A stretch of 64,000 nucleotides of DNA from contig JAQVBE010000008.1 in NCBI GenBank assembly GCA_028690445.1, forward strand, positions 1 through 64,000, read 5' to 3'. The notes beneath the pieces were generated by a model, which saw only the letters and a list, made by a program, of their open reading frames with translations, did no database searches and was not told where the DNA came from. Positions 25,215 through 34,953 of this stretch are shown here, piece after piece. This DNA is from Aliarcobacter sp. GTDB lineage: Bacteria; Campylobacterota; Campylobacteria; Campylobacterales; Arcobacteraceae. Position 1 is the stretch's first letter; each line of letters starts with the position of its first letter. The translations under genes were made by a program, and so were the position numbers.

Positions 25215-26798
25215 TTATCTATTAATTGCTTTGAGTGCCGCAAATAAATATTTTGGATTATGTGTTGATTCATACATTGGATGCACTTTTTTATTTGTAT
25301 CAAACAAACCATAAACTGCCATTTGCGCTGTTCTTACTGAATATTCAACCGTAAATACACAATCTTTAGGTGCTTGGGCAAATTGACCTAAAAAAGCAAA
25401 ATTTGTTGATCCCTTTGGTATAACATCTGGTCTATCACCAATATTATATGGCATAAAAAGACTATCAATAAATGGCATTGAAACAGGAATACAATTCACT
25501 TTTCCAGCTTTTGTAGCAGGCTGCATTAACTCTTGAATTTTTAAATGATAATAAAGTTCTTCTAACAGTTCAGCACCAGTACATTCAGCCATTGTTTTAT
25601 TTATATAATTTCCTTTTCTATCAGGATAAAGCCCATATCCCCAAAAAATCTTCACATCTTTAGGTTGATTTGGAAAGTGCGGTTGTCTTGCAATTACAAT
25701 AGACATAAGCCAGTTTGAATCAGTTAATGTTACAAGTCCACCTGTTCCATCTACATTTCCAGAGAAATTTTCCATATAATCTAAAAATATACTATCTTTC
25801 ATAGTCGCTGTAAATGAGTACCATTTTTGTAAATCAATATTGTCACAAAAAGGATTAGGATTACCAAAAGAGTCATCTTTTTCTGCTATTTTCTTCCACA
25901 ATTTCCAAGAGCCTGACTCTTCAAGTCCTTTGAGTTTTGCAGGAGTATCCCAAGTTCCATTATCGGTGCTTTCTGTTATAGAACCATTTGTAAAAAATAC
26001 AAAATCATTTTCGTTGAGTATTATTTCACTTTTATTTTTTAGATGAAGAACTGTAGCCATTTTTTTCTCAGTAGATAAATCAAAATCAATATCAATCACT
26101 TCAATACCTAGGTCAAAATTCACACCTTTTTCTTCAAGGTATCTTTTCATTGGTCTTATAACCGAGTCATATTGATTATATTTAGTTCGCATAACACCAC
26201 CTAGTTTTGGTAAACCATCCACAAGATGCATAAAACGTTTCATATATCTTCTCATAACAACTAAACTGCTCCATTTTTGAAAAGCGAACATCGTACACCA
26301 AATATACCAAAATTTACTATCAAAAAAAGATTCATCAAACCAATCTTCTATTTTTTTATCACCCAATGATTCCTCTGAAACATAAGTCAGTTTAATAAAA
26401 TCCATTTGTTGTTCAAAAGATAATCCATAAGAAGTTACATCTAGTTTTTTTCCATCTTTTAATAAACGAGCTTGTGCATTTGAAACAAACCGTTCATTAA
26501 ATTCATAAGATTCATCCCTAACCGATACATTAAAATTTTCTAGCGATGGAATGTATGAAAGTAACTCCCAATAACACTCATAGTGCATTTCATGCATTCT
26601 TCCACCACGAATAACATATCCTTGCTCTGCATCACCAGCGCCATCTGTGGCACCACCTGCAATTAAATCTTTTTCTAAAATATGAATATTTTCACCACCA
26701 ATACCAGCATCTTTTATTAAATAAACAGCACTAGCAAGTCCTGCAATTCCACTACCAATGATATACACTTTTGAATTTTTAAGGTTTTTCGTTTTCAT
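25215..26798 (-). CDS. ohyA: Oleate hydratase
   Basis: This 527-aa FAD protein of the MCRA family hydrates the cis-9 double bond of oleate to 10-hydroxystearate. It has the FAD fingerprint IIGSGIAGLASAVYL (about 13-27), RGGRMHEMHYECYWELLS with the conserved catalytic/flavin region (about 64-81), and FTNGSITESTDNG. The length fits oleate hydratases of about 550 aa. It is a monocistronic accessory gene, often linked to detoxification of host or environmental unsaturated fatty acids. Confidence 0.93.
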   Translation of the reverse strand: MKTKNLKNSKVYIIGSGIAGLASAVYLIKDAGIGGENIHILEKDLIAGGATDGAGDAEQGYVIRGGRMHEMHYECYWELLSYIPSLENFNVSVRDESYEFNERFVSNAQARLLKDGKKLDVTSYGLSFEQQMDFIKLTYVSEESLGDKKIEDWFDESFFDSKFWYIWCTMFAFQKWSSLVVMRRYMKRFMHLVDGLPKLGGVMRTKYNQYDSVIRPMKRYLEEKGVNFDLGIEVIDIDFDLSTEKKMATVLHLKNKSEIILNENDFVFFTNGSITESTDNGTWDTPAKLKGLEESGSWKLWKKIAEKDDSFGNPNPFCDNIDLQKWYSFTATMKDSIFLDYMENFSGNVDGTGGLVTLTDSNWLMSIVIARQPHFPNQPKDVKIFWGYGLYPDRKGNYINKTMAECTGAELLEELYYHLKIQELMQPATKAGKVNCIPVSMPFIDSLFMPYNIGDRPDVIPKGSTNFAFLGQFAQAPKDCVFTVEYSVRTAQMAVYGLFDTNKKVHPMYESTHNPKYLFAALKAINR

Positions 26799-26846
26799 CT
26801 AATTATCCTTAGATTTAATAATAAAAAATTTGAGAAGTAATCTTTT

Positions 26847-27416
26847 CTACTTTCTAATTAGCATTCTCTCTTCATCCAATGTCAAGTAACGCCATTTACC
26901 TATTTCAATATTGGGCTTAAAACTACCAATACTAACACGATTTAAATCCAAAACTTTTAGAAATGTTCCAAATTTTGGGTCTTTTAATGTTCCAAAAAGT
27001 CTGCGAATATGGCGGTTTTTACCCTCTTCTAGTTCAACTCTAAGTTTTGTTTTTGCTCCGCCATTTCCTATTTTTTCTACTTTTGCTTTTAGTAAACCAT
27101 GAATACTTTCAACGCCTTTTTTAGCCTCTAAAATATGTTCATCTGTGACATAACCTCTAACCCAAACTTCATATATCTTAATACAATTACCAGGTTTTGT
27201 TAAAGCATCATTTATTTTTCCATTTTTTGTGAATAACAAAAGTCCTTTAGATTCTAAATCAAGTCGTCCAATAGGCATCCATCCATCTTGAAAAAGCCAA
27301 TCAGGTAAAAGGTTGTAAACGGTCTTTCGCCCAAGATCATCGGATCTTGTGACTAAATAACCTTTAGGTTTATTAAGTGCTAAGAGTATTTGAGAATCAC
27401 TTGTTGTTATATTCAT
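26847..27416 (-). CDS. RsuA/RluE family pseudouridine synthase
   Basis: This 189-aa enzyme has the NKPKGYLVTRSD opening, the catalytic motif GRLDLESKGLLLFT (about 51-64) and C-terminal EEGKNRHIRRLFGTL. It lacks an S4 domain. Its base composition is like that of the surrounding genome, unlike the other member at 22881. The RNA target is unknown. Confidence 0.88.
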   Translation of the reverse strand: MNITTSDSQILLALNKPKGYLVTRSDDLGRKTVYNLLPDWLFQDGWMPIGRLDLESKGLLLFTKNGKINDALTKPGNCIKIYEVWVRGYVTDEHILEAKKGVESIHGLLKAKVEKIGNGGAKTKLRVELEEGKNRHIRRLFGTLKDPKFGTFLKVLDLNRVSIGSFKPNIEIGKWRYLTLDEERMLIRK

Positions 27417-27497
27417 TAGCTACATTCCTTTATAAGTAAAATTTATGTGATTTATTAATATTAGATTTTATCTAAAAGATTAAATATAATTTTCTTT

Positions 27498-27845
27498 TTA
27501 TTCTCCATTTAAAACAGACATAACTATTGCTCTGCTAGTATTTAAATCTTTTGTTATTTTTGATATATTTAAATCGCCATTTTCTGTGTAGTAATTTTCA
27601 TCATCTAACATTTTTAATATAGTATCTTTTTTATCAAGTATTTCTTGAGAAGTTTGTCTAGTTTCAAAAGTAAAATCTTCATCACTCATGGTTTTAAGTG
27701 CTTCTAAATCTCTTTTAATTGTTTGAAAAGTAACTTTTAACTCTTTTGCTAAATCTTTTGGCTCATTAATACCTCGTAGAATCAAATCCCGTAAAGCTAT
27801 TCTTCTTATTTTGATTTTACGTCTGCGATGATAAGAAATTTTCAT
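27498..27845 (-). CDS. HTH domain protein (DeoR-like wing helix)
   Basis: This 115-aa protein has a very basic N-terminus (YHRRRKIKIRRIAL) and a helix-turn-helix at about 28-50 (NEPKDLAKELKVTFQTIKRDLEAL) typical of DeoR-type regulators. A second weaker HTH follows at about 90-113 (NISKITKDLNTSRAIVMSVL). There is no effector domain. It sits 20 nt downstream of the short ABM-like gene and could regulate nearby genes, but no operator is evident. Confidence 0.72.
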   Translation of the reverse strand: MKISYHRRRKIKIRRIALRDLILRGINEPKDLAKELKVTFQTIKRDLEALKTMSDEDFTFETRQTSQEILDKKDTILKMLDDENYYTENGDLNISKITKDLNTSRAIVMSVLNGE

Positions 27846-27865
27846 TATTATTTTATCTTTGAATT

Positions 27866-28072
27866 TTATAAAATTTCTAATTCAAAAGGTCCAATATAGG
27901 CATTGTATTGGTTGAAATTATTTATAAAATGTGAGTAATGTGGAGTTTCATAGTGTTTATTTAATGCTTCTTCACTTTCCAAAGAATCAATAATAGTCGA
28001 TTTAAATAATGCTTTTAGTTCTTCAATACAATCTTTTTTTGCTAAAAATATTATTTGTCTTGTTATTGCCAT
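27866..28072 (-). CDS. ABM-domain protein with internal deletion
   Basis: The 68-aa product matches antibiotic-biosynthesis-monooxygenase-type proteins at both ends: an N-terminal strand/helix (ITRQIIFLAKKDCIEELKALFKS) and the C-terminal SEEALNKHYETPHYSHF. About 25-30 residues normally between them (the KEEGC...Y-E-F segment with the central beta strands) are missing. The join at STIIDSLESEEAL is in frame. The fold is probably disrupted. Family length is about 95-100 aa. Confidence 0.65.
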   Translation of the reverse strand: MAITRQIIFLAKKDCIEELKALFKSTIIDSLESEEALNKHYETPHYSHFINNFNQYNAYIGPFELEIL

Positions 28073-28169
28073 AATTATCGCTTTTATTGGTATTTTTTGT
28101 ATTTTAGTTAATAGTTGCTTTGTTTTGAATCAAAGGTAGTTATGTTAGAATCTTAATAAATAAAAATTT

Positions 28170-29885
28170 ATGGAAAATATAATTATGAAAAAAAATACTA
28201 ACAAAAATATAGAAACATTCGAAGAACTTGTAAATTTAAGTGATTACTCATTTATAAAAAAACTTAACAGTGACCCTGATGCAAAATTTAATGCAGACAA
28301 TAAACTATCAAGAGAGGTTTTTTCTGGACATTATGTGCCAGTGAGTCCAACTGCTATTAAAGAGCCAATATATATTTCACATAGTGTTAATTTTTTTAAA
28401 GAATTAGGCTTTAGTGAGAGCTTAATAAAATCAGATGATTTCATCAAAATGTTTTCAGCCGATATGTCTAATATTTCTAATCTTGCTCAAAATATAGGTT
28501 GGGCAACTGGATATGCACTATCTATTTATGGTACAGAATATTATGCCCAATGCCCTTTTCAAACTGGAAATGGTTATGGAGATGGAAGAGCAATTTCAGT
28601 TTTAGAAGCCCTATTAAATGGTAAAAGATGGGAATTTCAACTAAAAGGTGCAGGAAAAACACCATATTGTAGAGGTGCTGATGGGCGTGCAGTTTTAAGG
28701 TCAAGTGTTCGTGAATTTTTAGCTCAAGAACACATGCATGCACTTGGAATTCCAACATCAAGATCTTTAACCCTATTTACTTCTAAAAAAGAGCAAGTAA
28801 ATAGACCTTGGTTTAGGGATAATTCTTACTCAAAAGACCCTGAAGTTATGATTGAAGAAGATGTTGCAATCACCACAAGAGTCGCATCTTCATTTATACG
28901 TGTTGGGCAACTTGAACTTTTTGGAAGACGAGCTAGAAAAAATGAACATGAAAATGCTTTAAAAGAGTTAGAAATGATTGTTTTACATTTAATTGATAGG
29001 GAATATAGTGAAGTAATCAATCAAAACTTAAGCCTAGAAGAAAAGATAATATTACTTGCAATTGAGTTTCAAAATCGTCTTACATCATTAGTAGCTAACT
29101 GGATAAGAGTTGGCTATTGTCAAGGTAATTTCAATAGTGATAACTGTGCAGCTGGTGGTTTTACACTTGATTATGGTCCATTTGGATTTATCGAAATGTT
29201 TGACCCAAAATATCAATCTTGGACAGGTGGAGGAAATCACTTTTCATTTTTTAATCAGTCCAAAGCTGGAGAAAAAAACTTTAAATCATTTTGTAGTGCT
29301 TTAAAACCCTTACTTAATGAAAATACTCAAGCTTTAGAAGAACTAGAAAAAATCGAAAATAACTTTTCAAAAATTATGCAAGAAAAGATGGAAAATATGT
29401 GGGCTAATAAACTTGGAATTGAAAAGTTTGATGTTGAGTTGTTTGAAGAACTAATGAATCTTATGATAGAAACTAAAGTTGACTATACTATATTTTTTAG
29501 AGAATTATCAAATATTCCAAATGATATTACAACACTTGAAAAAAGTTTTTATGGAAATTTAAAAAATGAAAATATTAAAACAAGATGGAATAATTGGCTT
29601 GAAATTTGGAAATCACTTATAAATGTAAACAATGAAGAATCTAAACAAAAACTTTCAAATCAAATGAAACATACAAATCCAAAATATACTTTAAGAGAAT
29701 GGCATCTAGTTTGGGCATATCAAGAAGCTGAAAATGGAAACTATCAACCAATTCATGAGTTACAAGTAATAATGTCAAAACCATACGAAAAACAGACAAA
29801 AAAAATAGAAGAGAAATATTATATTAAAAAACCATCAGATTTTTTTGGAATTGCTGGAATATCACATGTTAGTTGTTCTTCATAG
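28170..29885 (+). CDS. selO: SelO/YdiU family protein AMPylase
   Basis: This 571-aa pseudokinase-fold enzyme attaches AMP to protein Ser/Thr/Tyr. It has [24 protein letters not shown] (phosphate-binding/active site, about 153-176), RVGQLELF (about 245-252), [22 protein letters not shown] with the metal-binding N and D residues, and a C-terminal CSS that matches the redox-active cysteine (selenocysteine in animals) three residues from the end. It is longer than E. coli SelO (about 480 aa). In E. coli it acts in oxidative stress and glutathionylation control. Confidence 0.9.
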   Translation: MENIIMKKNTNKNIETFEELVNLSDYSFIKKLNSDPDAKFNADNKLSREVFSGHYVPVSPTAIKEPIYISHSVNFFKELGFSESLIKSDDFIKMFSADMSNISNLAQNIGWATGYALSIYGTEYYAQCPFQTGNGYGDGRAISVLEALLNGKRWEFQLKGAGKTPYCRGADGRAVLRSSVREFLAQEHMHALGIPTSRSLTLFTSKKEQVNRPWFRDNSYSKDPEVMIEEDVAITTRVASSFIRVGQLELFGRRARKNEHENALKELEMIVLHLIDREYSEVINQNLSLEEKIILLAIEFQNRLTSLVANWIRVGYCQGNFNSDNCAAGGFTLDYGPFGFIEMFDPKYQSWTGGGNHFSFFNQSKAGEKNFKSFCSALKPLLNENTQALEELEKIENNFSKIMQEKMENMWANKLGIEKFDVELFEELMNLMIETKVDYTIFFRELSNIPNDITTLEKSFYGNLKNENIKTRWNNWLEIWKSLINVNNEESKQKLSNQMKHTNPKYTLREWHLVWAYQEAENGNYQPIHELQVIMSKPYEKQTKKIEEKYYIKKPSDFFGIAGISHVSCSS

Positions 29886-29903
29886 AGAGAAAGTAAGTAT
29901 ACA

Positions 29904-29925
29904 TTCCCAAGCTAGAGCTTGGGAA
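29904..29925. repeat. REP-like palindrome
   Basis: TTCCCAAGCT (29904-29913) and AGCTTGGGAA (29916-29925) form a perfect 10-bp inverted repeat 18 nt after selO. It is followed by AACAAATTG, not a T-run. Near-identical CCCAAGCT...AGCTTGGG palindromes occur dispersed in other bacterial genomes (from memory). It may act as a transcription end or be a mobile palindrome. Confidence 0.5.
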
Positions 29926-29941
29926 CAAATTGAAAATTCTT

Positions 29942-30259
29942 TTATTGACCATTTTTTATAGCATCTTTGATAACTTGTGATACATTTTCAGGAGTTACAT
30001 TTTTATCTTTACAATATTTAGAAGATTGAAGCCAAGTTGAAAGTTGCTTTTGTCCTTTACTTGCATTACAAACACAGCAACATAAAGCGATATTTTCTCT
30101 AGTAATTATTTTGGCATCATTAATAATGTGTTCCTAACTTGCAGCAGTTTCTTTTGAAATTTTCGTAGATGTAAATTCAACTCCACAATAAACACAAACC
30201 TTATCTCGCTCTCTGATTTCTTTTTCTAAAAAAGAAGGAATATTCCAATTATTAGCCAT
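29942..30259 (-). pseudogene. HNH endonuclease pseudogene (amber stop)
   Basis: The minus-strand frame from ATG 30259 (GGAG 9 nt upstream) to TAA 29942 reads as a 104-residue HNH nuclease except for a TAG at codon 42 (30134-30136). Motifs: CVYCG (first zinc pair), EHIIND (HNH core, just after the stop), ENIALCCCVCNASKGQ (second pair and N). In relatives the stop position is usually tryptophan, so a TGG to TAG change explains it. This accounts for most of the apparent 546-base gap 29886-30431. Confidence 0.8.
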
Positions 30260-30339
30260 TAAGGATTCTCCATTTTATACAATAAAAGTTTTGATGATAT
30301 TAAATAAAGCTGTAGATTTTAGCTTCAGACAAGGAAAAG

Positions 30340-30393
30340 AAGAAAATCAACGATTGAGCATACAATAAAGTATGTGATTGAGTTGATTTTCTT
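30340..30393. other. Long imperfect hairpin
   Basis: AAGAAAATCAAC (30340-30351) and GTTGATTTTCTT (30382-30393) form a 12-bp perfect outer stem. Inside, CATAC (30359-30363) pairs with GTATG (30370-30374). It lies between guaA and the HNH pseudogene. It could be an RNA structure at the end of guaA mRNA or a small mobile palindrome. Confidence 0.4.
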
Positions 30394-30400
30394 ATTTGAT

Positions 30401-30425
30401 GCAGTATCAAGTTAAAAGATACTGC
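30401..30425 (-). terminator. Hairpin just after guaA
   Basis: GCAGTATC (30401-30408) and GATACTGC (30418-30425) form a perfect stem 6 nt from the guaA stop. On the plus strand a T-rich tract follows. On the guaA strand the following bases are A/T mixed, so terminator strength is uncertain. Confidence 0.45.
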
Positions 30426-30431
30426 TTTATT

Positions 30432-31967
30432 TTATTCCCACTCGATAGTTGCTGGTGGTTTTGAACTTATATCATAAACTACTCTGTTGATTCCATCAAC
30501 TTCGTTGATTATTCTTCTTGAGATTGTTTCTAATATTTCATGTGGAATATGTGCAAAAGTTGCTGTCATTCCATCTGTTGCTTCTACTATTCTTACACAA
30601 ACTGTGTTGTCATAAGTTCTATTATCACCCATAACTCCAACAGATTTTACATTTAATAATACTGTAAATGCTTGCCATGTTTTATCATAATAACCAGTTG
30701 CGTGTAATACATCTAACATTACAATATCAGCTTTTCTTAATAGTTCTAAATCAGGTTTATTTACATCTCCCATGATTCTAATAGCAAGTCCAGGTCCTGG
30801 GAATGGATGTCTTCCTATCATAGATGCTGGAAGTCCAAGTTCTAATCCCAAAGCTCTAACTTCATCTTTGAAGATTTCTCTTAAAGGTTCAATTAATTCA
30901 AATTTCATCCAATCAGGTAATCCACCAACATTGTGGTGAGATTTGATAGTTTTTGAAGGACCTTTTACAGAAACTGATTCAATAACATCTGTATAAAGTG
31001 TACCTTGAGCTAAGAACTCAATACCATCATGTTTTTTTGCTTCAATATCGAATACTTCGATAAATGTTTCACCGATGATTTTTCTTTTTGTTTCAGGGTC
31101 TGTAACACCTGCTAGTTTTGTTAAGAATTGTTCACTAGCATCAACAGTGATAAGTTTTACACCACGAGCCTTGAACATAGCTTCAACTTGTTCTCTTTCG
31201 TTTGCTCTTAATAATCCATTATCAACAAATACAGGAATTACTTGAGAACCGATTGCTTCTGCTAAAAGTGTAGCTACAACTGAACTATCAACTCCTCCTG
31301 AAACACCACAAAGAACTTTTTTATTTCCAACTCTATCTTGAATACTTTTAATTTGTTCTTTTGCAAAAGAACCCATATTCCAAGTTGATTCACATTCACA
31401 AATATGTTTTGCAAAGTTTTTTAATAGTTTACTTCCTTCATCTGAGTGGTAAACTTCTGGATGAAATTGGAATGCATAAATATTTCTATCCATATCTGCA
31501 ATAGCTGCAAATGGAGAGTTTTCACTTGTTGCGATTCTTTCAAATCCAGCTGGGATATTTTCAACTCTATCACCATGACTCATCCAAACAATTTGACCAT
31601 CTGTTGTATCTTTGAAAATTGGATTTTCAACTTCAAATTTTAATTTAGCTTTCCCATATTCATGGTGATGTGCAGGAACTACGCTTCCTCCAAAATGTTG
31701 AGAAATCAATTGCATTCCATAACAAATACCTAAAATAGGAAGACCTAATTCAAAGATTGTAGTATCAGGATGATAAGCATCTTTAGCATAAACAGAAGCA
31801 GGACCACCTGAAAGAATAATTCCTTTTGGAGTTCTAGCCATAATATCTTCAATACTCTCACTATAAGGAACTATTTCAGAGTAAACTCCAGCTTCTCTTA
31901 ATTTTCTAGCAATGATTTGAGTATATTGACTACCGAAATCTAATACTACGATTGGGACATGTTTCAT
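30432..31967 (-). CDS. guaA: GMP synthase (glutamine-hydrolysing)
   Basis: This 511-aa enzyme converts XMP to GMP. The class I glutamine amidotransferase domain (about 1-190) has the nucleophile in GICYGMQL and the partner histidine in [10 protein letters not shown]. The ATP-pyrophosphatase domain follows (SGGVDSSVV, about 222) and the C-terminal dimerisation domain has RIMGDV and [12 protein letters not shown]. Length and order are standard. No purine operon partner is adjacent. Confidence 0.97.
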   Translation of the reverse strand: MKHVPIVVLDFGSQYTQIIARKLREAGVYSEIVPYSESIEDIMARTPKGIILSGGPASVYAKDAYHPDTTIFELGLPILGICYGMQLISQHFGGSVVPAHHHEYGKAKLKFEVENPIFKDTTDGQIVWMSHGDRVENIPAGFERIATSENSPFAAIADMDRNIYAFQFHPEVYHSDEGSKLLKNFAKHICECESTWNMGSFAKEQIKSIQDRVGNKKVLCGVSGGVDSSVVATLLAEAIGSQVIPVFVDNGLLRANEREQVEAMFKARGVKLITVDASEQFLTKLAGVTDPETKRKIIGETFIEVFDIEAKKHDGIEFLAQGTLYTDVIESVSVKGPSKTIKSHHNVGGLPDWMKFELIEPLREIFKDEVRALGLELGLPASMIGRHPFPGPGLAIRIMGDVNKPDLELLRKADIVMLDVLHATGYYDKTWQAFTVLLNVKSVGVMGDNRTYDNTVCVRIVEATDGMTATFAHIPHEILETISRRIINEVDGINRVVYDISSKPPATIEWE

Positions 31968-32063
31968 CTATTGTTTCCTTTATATTTCAAACCATAAGAT
32001 TTAAATATTACAAATTTTAATCTTATATTTTATCCAAAAAGTTGTAAAAAAATGGTTAAATAA

Positions 32064-32099
32064 AAAAAGGGCTATTAGGATAAATCCTAACAGCCCTTT
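32064..32099 (-). terminator. Rho-independent terminator of nhaD
   Basis: AAGGGCTATTAGGA (to 32080) pairs with TCCTAACAGCCCTT (from 32085) with one mismatch and a 4-nt loop. On the minus strand the stem is followed by TTTTTTTATTT, placed 23 nt after the nhaD stop. Confidence 0.8.
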
Positions 32100-32122
32100 T
32101 GAATTTTTAGTAAAAATATAAA

Positions 32123-33502
32123 TTAATGCCCTATTCCTAATATTTGATATTGAACATACCAAACAGTAATTGATACAACATATCCAACTAAAATAGTCCA
32201 AGCATATTTCATATGAGAACTAAAAGTATAAATACCATGCATTTTTCCCATAACACCAACACCAGCAGCTGAACCAAAAGAGATTAAAGAACCACCAATT
32301 CCAGCTGTCATAGTAACCAACATCCATTGATCAACGCCCATTTCAGGATTTGCTTTTAATATTGCACTCATAACAGGAACATTATCAATAATAGCTGATA
32401 AAAATCCAACAGCTATATTTGACATAGTTGGTCCTAAAACAGAAGGGTCGTAAACAACAGATGCTAAAGCTAACCATCCAATAAAATATAATGCACCAAC
32501 AGCTGCTAAAATACCAAAGAAAAACATTAATGTATTGTTTTCAATTTTTGACATCGAATCAAAAATATTAAAATGATTTTCCCCATATTTCTTTTTAAGT
32601 CCATAAGAATAAACTTTTAATAATGATAAACCAAACATCATACCCCACATTGCAGGTAAATGTAAAACTTGATGAGATAATACAGCACAAACTATTGTAA
32701 ATACTCCAAGTCCCATAACAACTTTTGCACCCTCTGACATTTGTGGTTTTTTCTCTTTTGAAACATCAAAAGTAGGAACTACTTTTGGTACAAATTGAGA
32801 TAATAAAAATGCTGTTACAATATAACCTAAAATTGCTGCTGGAAATAAAAATAAGAAATCTACAAAATCACCTTTTCCAGCAGCCCAAGTCATAAGAGTA
32901 GTAATATCACCAAATGGAGACCAAGCACCACCAGCATTTGCAGCAACAACAATATTGATAGCACCTGGAACTAAAAAATCTTTTCTTGTTTTATCAATTG
33001 TGATTAATACAGTTGATAAAATAAGTGCTGTTGTAAGATTATCAGCAACAGGAGAGATAAAAAATGCTAAAAATCCAGTTATCCAAAATAGTTTTCTGTA
33101 AGTATAACCTTTAGAAATTAAGTTATATTTTAATCTATCAAAAACTCCCATTTGAAGCAATGATTCAATATAAGTCATCGCAACAAATAAGAAAAAGAAA
33201 ATCTCTGCAATCTCTAAAATTAAATGCTGAACTTGAGTATGAACAAGATTCATATCTAAACCATTTAAAGCATAATAAATAGCTACTAATATAAACATAA
33301 AAGTACCAATAAATAAAGCAGGTTTTGCTTTATCTATTCCATATTTTTCTTCTGCTGCAACTACATAATAACCAACTAAAAAAATAAATAGTGCCGCAAA
33401 TCCAACCCATGTTATAGTAATATCAGGAATTGCTTCTGTAGTTGTAGTTGATGCAAATAATGATATTGAACCTAAAAGTAAAGCTATTAAAATTTTAGTC
33501 AT
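32123..33502 (-). CDS. nhaD: Na+/H+ antiporter NhaD
   Basis: This 459-aa inner-membrane antiporter of the ion-transporter superfamily has an N-terminal signal-like segment and about 12 helices. Conserved motifs include SPVADNLTTALILS (about 140-153) with the transport-critical aspartate, NAGGAWSPFGDITTLM (about 180-195) and IDNVPVMSAIL (about 353-363). It exports sodium or lithium in exchange for protons. Its start overlaps the nadB stop by one base (TAATG), so it is translationally coupled to nadB. Confidence 0.92.
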   Translation of the reverse strand: MTKILIALLLGSISLFASTTTTEAIPDITITWVGFAALFIFLVGYYVVAAEEKYGIDKAKPALFIGTFMFILVAIYYALNGLDMNLVHTQVQHLILEIAEIFFFLFVAMTYIESLLQMGVFDRLKYNLISKGYTYRKLFWITGFLAFFISPVADNLTTALILSTVLITIDKTRKDFLVPGAINIVVAANAGGAWSPFGDITTLMTWAAGKGDFVDFLFLFPAAILGYIVTAFLLSQFVPKVVPTFDVSKEKKPQMSEGAKVVMGLGVFTIVCAVLSHQVLHLPAMWGMMFGLSLLKVYSYGLKKKYGENHFNIFDSMSKIENNTLMFFFGILAAVGALYFIGWLALASVVYDPSVLGPTMSNIAVGFLSAIIDNVPVMSAILKANPEMGVDQWMLVTMTAGIGGSLISFGSAAGVGVMGKMHGIYTFSSHMKYAWTILVGYVVSITVWYVQYQILGIGH

Positions 33503-34953
33503 TAATTCTTCTCAATATAGTGTGCTCCAAGAGATTCTTTTCTATCAAGTGCCGATTTTAGAATAGACTTTGCAGTTAATAATCTTAGGAAAAGTAATCT
33601 TCCCACATTTAATTTTAAGTAACCTTCTATTTTATCTAATGTAGTTTGAAGAGTTTTATGATTTCTCACAATTGAAGCATGAGTCCACATCATTTCTCTT
33701 AAATTATCTTTTATATCTTTATCAATTTCTTGATTTCTTACATAATTTATAATCGGTTTATCATAATTTTCTTTTGTAATTTTAAAATCATTTTTTAAAG
33801 AATCTTCAACTGCAATTTGAGAAAAAACCAAACCTTCAAGCAAAGAGTTTGAAGCCAATCTATTTGCACCATGAACACCAGTACAAGCAGCTTCACCAAT
33901 AGCATATAGATTTTTCATTCCTTTTACTTTTGCATCTAAAGTTGTCTCTATCCCACCCATTGAATAGTGAAATGCTGGACTAATTGGAACTTTCTCAAAT
34001 GGTAAATCGTAACCTAACTCTTTTAGATTAGAATAAATATTTGGAAATCTCTTTTTAAACGCTTTTTTTTCAAATGTTTCAAAAGATAGATATACTCCCA
34101 AAGCTGTTTTTTTATTGTAATCAAAGATTGAACGACTAACCACATCTCTTGGAGCTAATTCTCCATCTTTATGATAATCAAATAAAAATCTATATCCATT
34201 ATCATCAACAATATAAGCACCCTCACCTCTTAAAGCTTCAGATAATAAGGGCTTTCTAGCAAATGTAGTTCCCCTTACAACTGTTGGGTGAAACTGCATC
34301 ATTTCCATATCTTTTAATGGAAGATTTTTTTCAGCAATAATTCCTTGGATTTCACCTGCATTTGCAGTTGAATTTGTATGGTATCTATAAATTGAACCAA
34401 CTCCACCACTTGCAATTATTGTATTATGAGCATAAACTACTTTTTGATTTGTTTCATTAGTAAAATATTGAACTCCATAACAAATGTCATCTTTTATCAA
34501 TAAATCACAAACCACAGCTTGAGTTATTATTGCATGAGGGCAATGTTCTAATAAAAAGATATGAATCATTCTTCCAGTTGCATCACCATCTGCGTGTAAA
34601 ATTCTATTTCTACTATGAGCTGCTTCTTTTGTATATGCTAATTCACCATTATCATTTAAATCAAATTTCATTCCATCTGCAATTAAATTTTTAATAGAAG
34701 AGACTGATTTTTTACTTAAAAGTTCAACAGCTTCTTTATCATTATAATTTACACCTGCTATTAATGTATCTTGAATATGAGCGGGAATATCTGCTTCATC
34801 AACTGCACTTGCGATTCCACCTTGCGCCCAAAATGTATTACAATTCCAAGTTGACATTTTACATAAAAGTAAAACTTTCTTATTTTTTGGAATTAATCTT
34901 GCAGCATTAAGTCCTGCAATTCCCGTACCTATTATTATATAATCATATATCAT
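33502..34953 (-). CDS. nadB: L-aspartate oxidase
   Basis: This 483-aa flavoprotein oxidises L-aspartate to iminoaspartate, the first step of de novo NAD synthesis. It has the FAD motif IIGTGIAGLNAAR (about 7-19), TFWAQGGIASAV, the active-site region MQFHPTVVRG, PRDVVSRSI and HGANRLASNSLLEGLVF. nadA and nadC are not in the window. The ATG overlaps the stop of a small lipoprotein ORF (ATGA), and the gene is followed by nhaD with a one-base overlap. Confidence 0.95.
   Translation of the reverse strand: MIYDYIIIGTGIAGLNAARLIPKNKKVLLLCKMSTWNCNTFWAQGGIASAVDEADIPAHIQDTLIAGVNYNDKEAVELLSKKSVSSIKNLIADGMKFDLNDNGELAYTKEAAHSRNRILHADGDATGRMIHIFLLEHCPHAIITQAVVCDLLIKDDICYGVQYFTNETNQKVVYAHNTIIASGGVGSIYRYHTNSTANAGEIQGIIAEKNLPLKDMEMMQFHPTVVRGTTFARKPLLSEALRGEGAYIVDDNGYRFLFDYHKDGELAPRDVVSRSIFDYNKKTALGVYLSFETFEKKAFKKRFPNIYSNLKELGYDLPFEKVPISPAFHYSMGGIETTLDAKVKGMKNLYAIGEAACTGVHGANRLASNSLLEGLVFSQIAVEDSLKNDFKITKENYDKPIINYVRNQEIDKDIKDNLREMMWTHASIVRNHKTLQTTLDKIEGYLKLNVGRLLFLRLLTAKSILKSALDRKESLGAHYIEKN

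Noticed and set aside
32001..32201. 66-aa minus-strand frame overlapping the nhaD end and its terminator
   Set aside because: It reads through the nhaD terminator hairpin and the nhaD coding region in another frame, with no SD.
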